NCBI GenBank assembly: GCA_016209205.1
Contig: JACQWQ010000131.1
Span: 1 to 64,000 of the forward strand
DNA from: Chloroflexota bacterium
Lineage (GTDB): Bacteria; Chloroflexota; Anaerolineae; UBA4142; SHND01
Length of the DNA stretch: 64,000 nt
Direction: 5' to 3'
How positions within the stretch are numbered: position 1 is the stretch's first letter; each line of letters opens with the position of its first letter. A program made the translations under genes and the position numbers. Below are positions 33,168 through 41,389 of this stretch, in pieces. The notes below the pieces were generated by a model. That model made no database searches. It was not told the origin of the DNA and was given only the letters and a program-made list of their open reading frames with translations.

Positions 33168-34268
33168 TTAGGATTCGTTGACACCAAACTGCGCGCGCGC
33201 CCTCGAATGCACGGCGGCATAAATTTGCGCCATTGCCTGCGCGGCGGCGTCCCACGAAAACGCTTGCGCGCGTTCTATGCCCAAGGCGCGCAAGCGAAAA
33301 CGTTCCGCGTCGCTCGACGCGACGGCGAGCATCGCGCGCGCGAAACCCATGACATCCTGCGGCGCCAGCAGGATGCCTGCGTCACCCACGACTTCGGGCA
33401 AACTCGACGCGTTCGACGCAATCACCGGCGCGCCGCACGCCATCGCTTCGAGGGGCGTCAAGCCAAAACCCTCATAGCGCGATGGAAACACGAACGCCGT
33501 CGCCAAGTAATAGAGCGCGGGTAAATCCGCATCGGCAATGTAATCGGCGAAATGCACGCGTGCGCCCAAACCTGCCGCGCGCACTTGGGCAAAGAGCGGA
33601 CGATAATACCAGCCGCGTTTGCCGACAATGACGAGATGTTCCGGCAACTGGCTCGCAACCAACGCGAACGCCGCGATCAGCGTATCAATGCCTTTGCGCG
33701 GTTCGAGGGTGCTCACAAACAGAAAATAGCGCGACGGTAAATTCAAACGCGCGCGCACGGCGTTGGCTTGTTGCTCATCGGCAATGAGCTGAAAACGCGC
33801 GTCCAGCCCCGGCGGCACGACGCTGATGCGCTGTGGGTGAATGCGCGTCAGCCGTACAAGATCGCGTTTGGTGTGATGCGAAAGCGTGACGATGTGACTC
33901 GCCGAACCGAGCGTAAAAGGCAAATAGCGGCTCCAATAAAAACGCGAGGCAAGCGGAAAATTTTTGGCAAACAAAACGCCAATCAAATCCATCACCGTCA
34001 ACACGACCGGCACGCGCGAACGCAGCGGCGCGGCAAAGCCGGTCAGATGCAAAATGTCCGCCTTCGCCGCCAACGCGAGATTCGGCAGCGTGAATTGTTC
34101 GCGCAAGATGCGTTGGTCGGTGCGTTGATCCACACTCGCGCCGTCGTCGAGCAGCACAATTTCGGGCGGCGTCGCGAGATTTCGCAGCGCGTCCACCAGC
34201 GCGTCGGTATACACGCCAATCCCCGTTTTGCGTCCACGCGTGGCGCTTACGTCAAAGGCGATGCGCAT
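33168..34268 (-). CDS. Family-4 glycosyltransferase
   Basis: The 366-residue enzyme opens MRIAFDVSATRGRKTGIGVY and has IVTLSHHTKRDLVRL, YFLFVSTLEPRKGIDTLIAAF and [20 protein letters not shown]. The ATG at 34268 overlaps the end of the upstream glycosyltransferase gene by 17 bp, so the two are translationally coupled. The C-terminal FGVNES and stop codon come from the neighbouring repeat. Substrates are unknown. Confidence 0.92.
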   Translation of the reverse strand: MRIAFDVSATRGRKTGIGVYTDALVDALRNLATPPEIVLLDDGASVDQRTDQRILREQFTLPNLALAAKADILHLTGFAAPLRSRVPVVLTVMDLIGVLFAKNFPLASRFYWSRYLPFTLGSASHIVTLSHHTKRDLVRLTRIHPQRISVVPPGLDARFQLIADEQQANAVRARLNLPSRYFLFVSTLEPRKGIDTLIAAFALVASQLPEHLVIVGKRGWYYRPLFAQVRAAGLGARVHFADYIADADLPALYYLATAFVFPSRYEGFGLTPLEAMACGAPVIASNASSLPEVVGDAGILLAPQDVMGFARAMLAVASSDAERFRLRALGIERAQAFSWDAAAQAMAQIYAAVHSRARAQFGVNES

Positions 34269-35379
34269 TTCGCTTTACACAATGCTCCAGGACCAACGTT
34301 TCCCCGCGCTGCACGTTTGCGTGCGCGTCATAGTGCAGGCACGCGTACGCACGTCCGCGTTGCCCCATTTCGCTCGCGCGCTGCGGATTCGTCAACAGAT
34401 TCAGCAGCGCGTCTGCCAGCGCCGGCGCGTTTTGTTCCTCGACCAAAATGCCTGCCGCGCCATCCGGAATGTATTCGGGAATCGCCCCGCTGCGCGTCGA
34501 AACAATCGGAATGCCGCACGCCATGGCTTGCAGCGCCGCCGCGCCGACCTGCTCTGCCCATTGGCGTGTGGTGATGGACGGCGCGCAAAATACGTCCGCT
34601 TGATGAAATAAATTGACCATTTCGCGATGCTTGATGACGCCCGTCAGGGTGATTGCCAGAGCCAAATTTTGTTGACGAATTTTTTGCTCGAGCAGGTTCC
34701 GCGCGGGACCCTCGCCGACCAACACAAGGCGCGCGTGCGGCAAGCGCGCGTGAACGGCGGCAAACGCGTCGAGCAAAACAAAAACGCCTTTTTCAGGATG
34801 CAAACGCCCGGCAAATAAAATCGTCGGCGGCATGTTCGGGTCACGCGCGACGCGCGGAAAAAATTCTTGGATGTCCACACCCCAAACGCCCCACATCGCG
34901 GATTGAACTTGTACCGTTTCTCCACCACAAGCCAAGACGTTTTCGCGCGCGCCTTGATTCAGCACCAGAATCAAACACGCGCGCTGAAAATACCAAGACA
35001 AGAATTTTCGCAGTACGAACGCGCGCGCATTGCCGAATTTGACCTCCAGAGGGCGATTTTCCAAAGTAGCTACCAGCAAAGCGGCATCGGTTTTGCGCGC
35101 CGCGCAATAACACGCCCACAAGTATGGCTGCGTGTAATACGAAAACGGTTCAACGCCTTGAATCACAGCGGGCTTGGCGCGCACGAGTTGTTGATACAAA
35201 TCAAGCGGCGACGAATACGCGCGCAGCGTCGCATCCAAATCCTCCACCGTCAAATCGCCATACACGCTCCGGCGATAGAAATGTAGTAATTCAAATTTTG
35301 AAATGTACCGCAAAGGCGCGAGCAAATCGCGGCGAATGCCGATGCTGACCAACGCAAGGCGTGGCATATCCACGTTCAT
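34252..35379 (-). CDS. Family-4 glycosyltransferase
   Basis: The 375-residue enzyme opens MNVDMPRLALVSIGIRRDLL. The C-terminal GT4 donor domain has TILFAGRLHPEKGVFVLLDAF, RLVLVGEGPARN, ADVFCAPSITTRQWAEQVGAAALQAM and STRSGAIPEYI. The first Glu of the E-x7-E motif is present (EQVGAAALQAM), but the second is replaced by Gln, which is an odd change for a GT4 retaining enzyme. The ATG overlaps the stop of the upstream GT2 gene (ATGA). The N-terminal domain is unlike that of its GT4 neighbours. Confidence 0.88.
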   Translation of the reverse strand: MNVDMPRLALVSIGIRRDLLAPLRYISKFELLHFYRRSVYGDLTVEDLDATLRAYSSPLDLYQQLVRAKPAVIQGVEPFSYYTQPYLWACYCAARKTDAALLVATLENRPLEVKFGNARAFVLRKFLSWYFQRACLILVLNQGARENVLACGGETVQVQSAMWGVWGVDIQEFFPRVARDPNMPPTILFAGRLHPEKGVFVLLDAFAAVHARLPHARLVLVGEGPARNLLEQKIRQQNLALAITLTGVIKHREMVNLFHQADVFCAPSITTRQWAEQVGAAALQAMACGIPIVSTRSGAIPEYIPDGAAGILVEEQNAPALADALLNLLTNPQRASEMGQRGRAYACLHYDAHANVQRGETLVLEHCVKRNAHRL

Positions 35380-36344
35380 ACGACTGCCGTTTTGCGTCGC
35401 CGTGCGACCAACGCGTTGACCAGGCGCACGCCCCAACGCGTCTTGCTCAAATACAAATCGAAGAGAGCGACGCCGGTAACGCGAAATGTTGCCGCAATTG
35501 GATTGCCGTGCGCGCGGATGGCGCGCTCAAGATAAGGTATTGCGTCGCCCACCGCGCCGATTGCCAAAAAGCGAATGCCGACGTCCATATACACATTCCG
35601 TCGCGCGAGCGATTTGATGGCGAGCGCATCGGGCGGAACATTCGCGCGCGAATAATAATTTTCAATGAGCCGCATGCGGTCGAGGATGACGCGTCTGTAC
35701 TGTTTTGAACGCCCGCCCGTCAAACTGGTCGGGTGCATCCGATAGCGCGCGAGAATTTCATCGTGAAATGCCAAGCGCGAAATTTCCGCCATCCGAATCC
35801 ACAGGTCCCAATCTTCATTGGCAATCAATGTTTCGTCAAACCCGCCGACGCGTTCCAGTATGGCGCGGCGAACCAAACACGCAATTCCGCAAATGCAATC
35901 TCCGTACAGCAGACTCGCCAACTCGCGTCCCGCGAATTTCGGCGGCGAGCCGAGAATCTGCGGTAGTGGGTTGCTTTGCGCGTCCATTGCCTGCGCGCGC
36001 GCATACACCAAGCCGATTGCGGCGTCGCGTTCAATGTGCTGCAAAAGCGTTTCGATTTGTGTCGGCAGCATCACATCGTCCGAACCGAGCATCGCCACAT
36101 ATTCGCCGCGCGCCGCGCGCCATGCGGTATTCAACGCCGCGCTGACGCCGCGATTTTCTTGATAGATATAGCGCACGCGCGGGTCGGGGGTTGCGCGTAC
36201 GACTTGGGCGGTGTCGTCGGTCGAACCGTCGTCAACGACAATCACTTCAATGTCGCGAAACGTTTGTTGTAACGCGCTGGCAAGCGTTTCGGGCAAATAA
36301 TGAGCCCGATTGTACGTGGGAATGAGAATGCTGACGCGAGACAT
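35376..36344 (-). CDS. Family-2 glycosyltransferase
   Basis: The 322-residue GT-A enzyme opens VSILIPTYNRAHYLPETLASALQQT. It has the nucleotide-binding VIVVDDGSTDDT, ENRGVSAALNTAWRAARGEYVAMLGSDDV (the DxD equivalent is SDD), and the acceptor segment GGFDETLIANEDWDLWIRMA. A helical C-terminal tail follows with no obvious membrane anchor. It would transfer one sugar in cytoplasmic assembly of the lipid-linked repeat unit. Confidence 0.93.
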   Translation of the reverse strand: MSRVSILIPTYNRAHYLPETLASALQQTFRDIEVIVVDDGSTDDTAQVVRATPDPRVRYIYQENRGVSAALNTAWRAARGEYVAMLGSDDVMLPTQIETLLQHIERDAAIGLVYARAQAMDAQSNPLPQILGSPPKFAGRELASLLYGDCICGIACLVRRAILERVGGFDETLIANEDWDLWIRMAEISRLAFHDEILARYRMHPTSLTGGRSKQYRRVILDRMRLIENYYSRANVPPDALAIKSLARRNVYMDVGIRFLAIGAVGDAIPYLERAIRAHGNPIAATFRVTGVALFDLYLSKTRWGVRLVNALVARRRKTAVV

Positions 36345-36353
36345 GTGAAGATA

Positions 36354-36494
36354 GTGCGATAGTGCGGTAGTGGGATTGTGTGTTAGTGCGATAGTTGGTG
36401 AAACGTGAAACGTAAAACGTGATGCGAGAGTCGAGATACGAGAAACGAGATGCGAGAAACGAGAGACGATATGCGATCTGCGATGCGCGATACG
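36354..36494. repeat. Octad then heptad array between aminotransferase and GT2 genes
   Basis: GATAGTGC octads (36354-36400) give way to GAAACGT heptads, then a long in-phase heptad series GAGAAAC, GAGATGC, GAGAGAC, GATATGC, GATCTGC, GATGCGC, GATACGC, TATCCGC. The series merges with the last codon and stop of the aminotransferase gene. Confidence 0.9.
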
Positions 36495-37592
36495 CTATCC
36501 GCGATTCGCCAGTTCGCGAATTGTTTCGACAATGTACGCGCGGTCGGCGTCAGTGACTAGTGGGTGAACCGGCAGCGAGATGACTTGCTTGGCGAATTCT
36601 TGCGCGCGCGGCAGGTGTACTTGCGCCCATTCGTTGTGCGACGCTGATTCCTGTTGATGCGCGGGAATCGGATAATAGACGCCCACGCCGATGCCGCGTT
36701 CACTCAAGCGCGCGATCAATTCCTCGCGCGTCAAGGGAAAATCGGGCAGCACGCGCACGGTGTATTGATGATAGACATGCGTCCGCTGTGGGAAAACGCG
36801 CGGCACGACCATCCCTCGCACATTCCTCAGGTGCTCGTCATAATACGCTGCGTTTTCGGCGCGGCGCGCGTTGAATCCGTCCAATTGTTTCAATTGCTCG
36901 ATGCCAATGGCGGCAGCCACATCGGTCAGGCGAAAATTATAGCCGAGCGTTTCGTGATGATAACGCACGCGCATGCCGTGATTGATTAATAAACGCGCGT
37001 GCGCGGCAACGGCATCGTCGCTCGTCGTCAGCATTCCGCCTTCACCCGTTGTCATGTTTTTGGTCGCGTAAAACGAAAAACAGCCCATACCAAAACTTCC
37101 GGCGCGTTTGCCTTGAAACGTTGCGCCGTGCGCCTGACACGCATCTTCGACGACGACGAGATTGTGCCGCGTGGCAAGGCCCATGACCGCGCGCAGGTCG
37201 CAGGGCTGCCCGAAAAGATGAATTGGCAAGATTGCTTTGGTGCGCGGCGTGATGGCATTTTCAATTTGCGACGCGTCGAGGTTGAAACTATCGTCCACAT
37301 CCACGAGACGCGGCGTTGCCCCGGCGTACAAAATCGCGTTGATGGACGCGATAAACGTAAAAGGCGTCGTGATGACCTCAGCGCCCGCGCCGATGCCGTG
37401 CGCGAGCAGCGCGACGTGCAGCGCGGTCGTGCCGTTACTCGTCGCAATCGCGTGTTTGACGCCAATATATTCGGCAAAGGCGCGTTCAAACTCGGCCACG
37501 CGCGGGCCCTGCGCCAAGCCGCCAGATGCCAACACGCGTTGGACGGCGCGCTGTTCGTTTTCGCCGATGCAGGGTTTTGAGATAGGAATCAT
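36495..37592 (-). CDS. DegT/DnrJ/EryC1-family sugar aminotransferase (WbpE-like)
   Basis: The 365-residue PLP enzyme opens MIPISKPCIGENEQRAVQRV. It has the cofactor residues in ATSNGTTALHVAL, PFTFIASINAIL, VVEDACQAHGA, and the catalytic Lys in FYATKNMTTGEGG. With the adjacent WbpB-like dehydrogenase and WbpD-like acetyltransferase it would aminate the 3-keto intermediate of a UDP-GlcNAcA pathway. The start ATG 37592 follows a heptad array whose translation upstream is not protein-like. The last residue and stop abut the array at 36354. Confidence 0.92.
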   Translation of the reverse strand: MIPISKPCIGENEQRAVQRVLASGGLAQGPRVAEFERAFAEYIGVKHAIATSNGTTALHVALLAHGIGAGAEVITTPFTFIASINAILYAGATPRLVDVDDSFNLDASQIENAITPRTKAILPIHLFGQPCDLRAVMGLATRHNLVVVEDACQAHGATFQGKRAGSFGMGCFSFYATKNMTTGEGGMLTTSDDAVAAHARLLINHGMRVRYHHETLGYNFRLTDVAAAIGIEQLKQLDGFNARRAENAAYYDEHLRNVRGMVVPRVFPQRTHVYHQYTVRVLPDFPLTREELIARLSERGIGVGVYYPIPAHQQESASHNEWAQVHLPRAQEFAKQVISLPVHPLVTDADRAYIVETIRELANRG

Positions 37593-37596
37593 GGGA

Positions 37597-37737
37597 ATTG
37601 CAGATGGCAAATCGCAGATAGCAGATGGCAAATGGCAGATGGCAGATTGTTGTTCACTGGTGACTGATGACTGATGACTGATAACTGATAACTGATGACT
37701 GATGACTGATAACTGACCACTGATGACTGATGACTGC
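37597..37737. repeat. Heptad array between acetyltransferase and aminotransferase genes
   Basis: AGATGGC/AAATGGC heptads (37601-37648) are followed by about twelve ACTGATG/ACTGATA/ACTGCTC heptads (37661-37752). The right end encodes ISEQ and the stop of the acetyltransferase. Confidence 0.9.
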
Positions 37738-38376
37738 TCACTGCTCACTGATTTCCACGAGCGAATCTTTTTCTGCCATACGGTACTGCAAACCATCGCG
37801 TGTGCAAATCCAGAGGCGGTCGCCGTTCTGTCCGCGTACGCCAAGACGATGACCGCACTTGCACACATAGCCGACGAGGCGCGCGGGCACGCCGACGACG
37901 AGCGCGTGCGCGGGGACATCTTGCGTGACCACAGCGCCCGCCGCAATCATCGCCCACGCGCCAACGGATAAATCCGTCAGAACCACTGCGCCCGCGCCGA
38001 CCGACGCACCGCGCCCAATGCGAATGTGTCCGGCGTGCCAATCTTCCGCGCCCTTGAGCGAGCCATCGGGATTGACCGCGCGCGGTACTTGGTCATTCGT
38101 CAAGATTACGCCGGGCCCGATAAAGACGCCGTCTTCCAGCGTCGCGGCGCGATACAATAACGCGTTGTTTTGCACTTTACAGTTGTTGCCAAGCGTCACG
38201 CCATTTTCGATGTACGTGTTGCGCCCGATGATGCAGTTTTGTCCAATGCATACCTCTGCGCGGATTTGGACATTCATCCAGACTTGAGTGCCTGCGCCAA
38301 TTTCCGCCTGTTCCGAAACCACCGCAGTGGGATGAATATAAACCTCAGTCCTGAACGAATGTGAAGGATCACCCAT
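37738..38376 (-). CDS. Hexapeptide-repeat N-acetyltransferase (WbpD-like) with C-terminal zinc-ribbon-like tail
   Basis: The 212-residue protein has left-handed beta-helix hexapeptide repeats from IHPTAVVSEQAEIGAGTQVW to IAAGAVVTQDVPAHALVVGVPARLVG, as in UDP-2-acetamido-3-amino-glucuronate N-acetyltransferases. After the usual end it carries VCKCGHRL and LWICTRDG, a CxC...C arrangement resembling a zinc ribbon and seen in some family members. The ATG overlaps the upstream dehydrogenase stop by eight bases. The final residues and stop are repeat-encoded. Confidence 0.92.
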   Translation of the reverse strand: MGDPSHSFRTEVYIHPTAVVSEQAEIGAGTQVWMNVQIRAEVCIGQNCIIGRNTYIENGVTLGNNCKVQNNALLYRAATLEDGVFIGPGVILTNDQVPRAVNPDGSLKGAEDWHAGHIRIGRGASVGAGAVVLTDLSVGAWAMIAAGAVVTQDVPAHALVVGVPARLVGYVCKCGHRLGVRGQNGDRLWICTRDGLQYRMAEKDSLVEISEQ

Positions 38377-39343
38377 TTTTCAAATGCTCCAAAACCTGTT
38401 CCGCCACGCGCAGCGCCTTGACGCCATCCTCTCCGGTGACGGTCGGCGCGGCGCGCGTGCGGATCGCAGAAATGAAATTTTCCAATTCCGCGCGCAGTGG
38501 TTCGCGCGTGTCTATGGGCAGAGTTGTTCTGTGCGCTTCGCCAAAGCGAATGACGAAATCGCCAAAGGTATCATACTCGCGCGCCAGTGTAGTTTCATAG
38601 AGTTCCAGTTTCTGTGTCACATAATTCAACTCGGCGTGGCCCGCCTCACCGGTGACCGAAAGCGTGCGGATTTTCAGCGGTGTAATCCAATTCACTTGGA
38701 CGAAACAGCCCGCGTTTTTGTAGCGCAGAAAAATTTCGGCGTGATCGTAACGTTCTGCCAAGAGGGCGTGACCCGCCGTTGCGAAAACAGCGGCGGGCAT
38801 TTCGGCAAAAAAATAATTCAAAATGTCAATATCGTGTACGGCGAGATCAATAATGACATTCGCATCTTTGACTTGAGGCGGCATTACGCCCACGCGTTTT
38901 GCAATCACCGACGAGATTTCGCCCAACGCGCCCTGATCCACCAAACGTTTTAATTCTTGCACGGCGGGGTTAAAACGCTCGATGTGTCCGACGGCGAGCA
39001 GCACGTTCGCGCGTTCTGCCGCGTCTACAATTTGCCGGGCTTGCGCAACGTCTGCCGCGAGCGGTTTTTCGACCAGCACGGGTACGCCGCGTTCGATGAC
39101 GTCCAGTGCTACGCGCAGATGTTCGCGCGTCGGCGTCGCCACGGTGACAGCATCCAGTTTTTCGCGCTCCAGCAGCGCATGATAATCGCTATACGCGTTC
39201 GCCTTGAAACGCGCGGCGACGCTCGCCGCGCGCCCCGCGTCGAAATCCGCGACGCCGCACAATTTCACATCATCCAATTGCGAATAGACGCGCGCGTGGT
39301 TCAAACCCATGTTGCCCACGCCAATGACTCCTACGCGCAACAT
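38369..39343 (-). CDS. Gfo/Idh/MocA-family NAD-dependent sugar dehydrogenase (WbpB-like)
   Basis: The 324-residue enzyme opens MLRVGVIGVGNMGLNHARVY (NAD Rossmann), followed by ATPTREHLRVALDVIERGVPVLVEKPLA (EKP catalytic Lys) and a C-terminal alpha/beta domain with DLAVHDIDILNYFF. In the WbpB/E pathway the enzyme oxidises C3 of UDP-GlcNAcA before transamination. Start ATG 39343 overlaps the Wzx stop by one base (TAATG). WbpB assignment rests on the neighbouring WbpE- and WbpD-like genes. Confidence 0.9.
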   Translation of the reverse strand: MLRVGVIGVGNMGLNHARVYSQLDDVKLCGVADFDAGRAASVAARFKANAYSDYHALLEREKLDAVTVATPTREHLRVALDVIERGVPVLVEKPLAADVAQARQIVDAAERANVLLAVGHIERFNPAVQELKRLVDQGALGEISSVIAKRVGVMPPQVKDANVIIDLAVHDIDILNYFFAEMPAAVFATAGHALLAERYDHAEIFLRYKNAGCFVQVNWITPLKIRTLSVTGEAGHAELNYVTQKLELYETTLAREYDTFGDFVIRFGEAHRTTLPIDTREPLRAELENFISAIRTRAAPTVTGEDGVKALRVAEQVLEHLKNG

Positions 39344-40941
39344 TATGGAATCGGGTTGTCCTCCAGTGCTGAAATGGAACGATTGCGCATCAAACGCCAC
39401 ACGTACTGCGCGCGCGCGTGTGTGTAACGCGGACGCAAGAGCAATGTCAAACCGAAATACAGCGCCATGACACTCGCAATTTCTATGCCGAGTAAAACCA
39501 CCAGCGGCAGATTCGAGGCGCGCAGCGATTGTGCGATGGGTATGCTCAGCGCGACGGTGATGATGGTGACAATGCCGGGCACTAGAAATGCCTGACGCAA
39601 CTTCAGATCTGGCAGTGTGCGTCGCACAAAATAATATGTGACAGCCAGTCCGGCGACAAACGTGATGCCGACGCCGATTGCCGTGCCGACCGCGCTCCAT
39701 TGAAATGTCAGCGGCGTTGCGGCGAACACGATCACAATCGCTTGCACGATATTGACGATCGTCGTGCGCCGTGGATGACCGACCGCGATGAAAAGCGAAT
39801 TCGCGTCGTCGAGCAAAGGGCGCAAGACCGAATACACGACCAAGAAACGCAGGAACAAAACACTGGGCAGCCATTTCGCGCCGAACAAGAACAAGACCAA
39901 TTCATCGGCGCTGACGAAAATGGCGAGCGCAATCGGGACCGCGAGCATCGTCACAATCCAAAGCGACATGGTCGCCGTTTTGGTCAGACGCGCCAAATCA
40001 TTTTGCAGACGACTGTAGGCGTAAAACGCGGTGCGCGTCAAAACACTGCCGACCAGAATCGAGGACCACTGCGCGATGCGATACGCGCGGTCATAATAAC
40101 CGAGGGTTTCTGCGCCGACAAATGTACCGACCAGAAAATTATCGAACTGGTACACCAGGGTCGCAAAAATGGTTGCCAGTCCGGCGAGGACGCCAAAGCG
40201 CAGAAACTGGCGCGCGAGCGTTTTGGAAAACGTCCAACGGACACGCCAAATTTCCGGCAAGACGCGCCGCGCGGTGAACCACAAACCCAAAAGCAACAGC
40301 GCCGCGTACGCCGCGTTTTGCGCCAACAATGCCCAATACCCACCGCCGTTGAACGCCAAATAAAACGCGGGCAGATACGAAATGGGAAACGCGATGGCGG
40401 CGACCAAACTTACGCGCGTGAAAAGCAGGGCTTTGTCCAATTGCACCCACGCGATGCCCATGACGGAGTCGCTCACTCCGACGGCTGCCAGCGCGAGGAG
40501 CACGACAATGACGGGCTGGGCGTACTGAAACGCGACGAGAAGCGGCGCGGCGATTAACGCGAGCGCGAACGAGGCGATGCCGGTCGTGATGCTCAACACC
40601 GCGAGCGTTCCCGATGCTTCGGCGTCGCTGCGCGGATGATGCGCGAACGCTTGATCTATTCCGGCTTTGGGGCGCAGGTTGAGCAGGGCAAAGAAAAACG
40701 CGCCGAGTGCAAACACACCGAAATCGGCGGGGGCGAGCACGCGCGTCAAAACCAGATTTGCCAAAAACCCAAAGCCAAACAGGAAATAGGAAGTAAACGC
40801 GACGGTCGCGCCGCCGCGCACGATTTGGACGGCAAGCGGTTTGTCGTTTGCGGCCGCGGCGCGTGAGGCGGACGCGGCATCGGGGGGGGGGAAGGGGGGG
40901 GGTAGAGCGGACAACGCGTTATTCTTCGGTTTCGGTTTCAA
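39343..40941 (-). CDS. wzx: Polysaccharide flippase (Wzx/MOP superfamily)
   Basis: The 532-residue protein has about 12-14 membrane segments and the MOP-flippase pattern (GFLANLVLTRVLAPADFGVFAL, then LYQFDNFLVGTFVGAETLGYYDRAYRIAQWS). It would flip the lipid-linked glycan unit across the membrane. The N-terminus has PPPFPPP encoded by G10 and G9 tracts at about residues 14-20. TTG 40941 lies inside the upstream HepT-like gene, and TTG 40914 after that gene's stop is an alternative; no ATG is available. Confidence 0.9.
   Translation of the reverse strand: MKPKPKNNALSALPPPFPPPDAASASRAAAANDKPLAVQIVRGGATVAFTSYFLFGFGFLANLVLTRVLAPADFGVFALGAFFFALLNLRPKAGIDQAFAHHPRSDAEASGTLAVLSITTGIASFALALIAAPLLVAFQYAQPVIVVLLALAAVGVSDSVMGIAWVQLDKALLFTRVSLVAAIAFPISYLPAFYLAFNGGGYWALLAQNAAYAALLLLGLWFTARRVLPEIWRVRWTFSKTLARQFLRFGVLAGLATIFATLVYQFDNFLVGTFVGAETLGYYDRAYRIAQWSSILVGSVLTRTAFYAYSRLQNDLARLTKTATMSLWIVTMLAVPIALAIFVSADELVLFLFGAKWLPSVLFLRFLVVYSVLRPLLDDANSLFIAVGHPRRTTIVNIVQAIVIVFAATPLTFQWSAVGTAIGVGITFVAGLAVTYYFVRRTLPDLKLRQAFLVPGIVTIITVALSIPIAQSLRASNLPLVVLLGIEIASVMALYFGLTLLLRPRYTHARAQYVWRLMRNRSISALEDNPIP
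40882..40902. repeat. G10 and G9 homopolymer tracts at the wzx N-terminus
   Basis: Ten G (40882-40891), AA and nine G (40894-40902) lie within the first 20 codons of the flippase gene. A slip of one or two bases would abolish the protein. The location matches phase-variable contingency loci. Confidence 0.85.
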
Positions 40942-41380
40942 AAAGCGGTGAAGGAATATACGGTACTTGATTCGCGTATGCGCGCACGGCGCGCCCGAAT
41001 TCGGCGAGATCGTCGAGGCGGCGTTTCAAGACGCTGTACACCATCATGTGATCCACCACGTCGTATTCGTACACCAGCAGGTTGCGCAATTCGACCATCA
41101 TGGTCATGGACTTGACGAGGAAGGGCGTCAAGACGCCGCGTTCGCCGAGCACGGTAAAGACATCGTGATAATTTTCGGGCGCGCGCGCTCCGGCTTCGGT
41201 CAAGATGGCAATGCCGATGTGCGTCGCCTGCTCGATGGTCATTTGCAACATGCGTTCGGCGTAGCGGCGCAGCATTTTATCGCGCTCGTACGCCTCGAAA
41301 TTCGCCGGTTGAATTTCGCGCAAGTCCGCGAGATACGTTTCGAACGCGTCGAGCTTGGCGCACAAAGATTCGGTCATCAT
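40919..41380 (-). CDS. HepT-like (DUF86/HEPN) protein with altered active-site motif
   Basis: The 153-residue all-helical protein has the HepT layout: YAERMLQMTIEQATHIGIAIL, then NYHDVFTVLGERGVL, then VELRNLLVYEYDVVD. In HepT RNases the last motif is R-N-x-x-V-H-x-Y; here the His is Tyr, so RNase activity is doubtful. It follows a nucleotidyltransferase gene with nine bases between, which recalls HEPN-MNT toxin-antitoxin pairs. It overlaps the possible wzx start and lies in the same transcript direction as the glycan cluster. Confidence 0.8.
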   Translation of the reverse strand: MMTESLCAKLDAFETYLADLREIQPANFEAYERDKMLRRYAERMLQMTIEQATHIGIAILTEAGARAPENYHDVFTVLGERGVLTPFLVKSMTMMVELRNLLVYEYDVVDHMMVYSVLKRRLDDLAEFGRAVRAYANQVPYIPSPLFETETEE

Positions 41381-41389
41381 AAGATTGAA

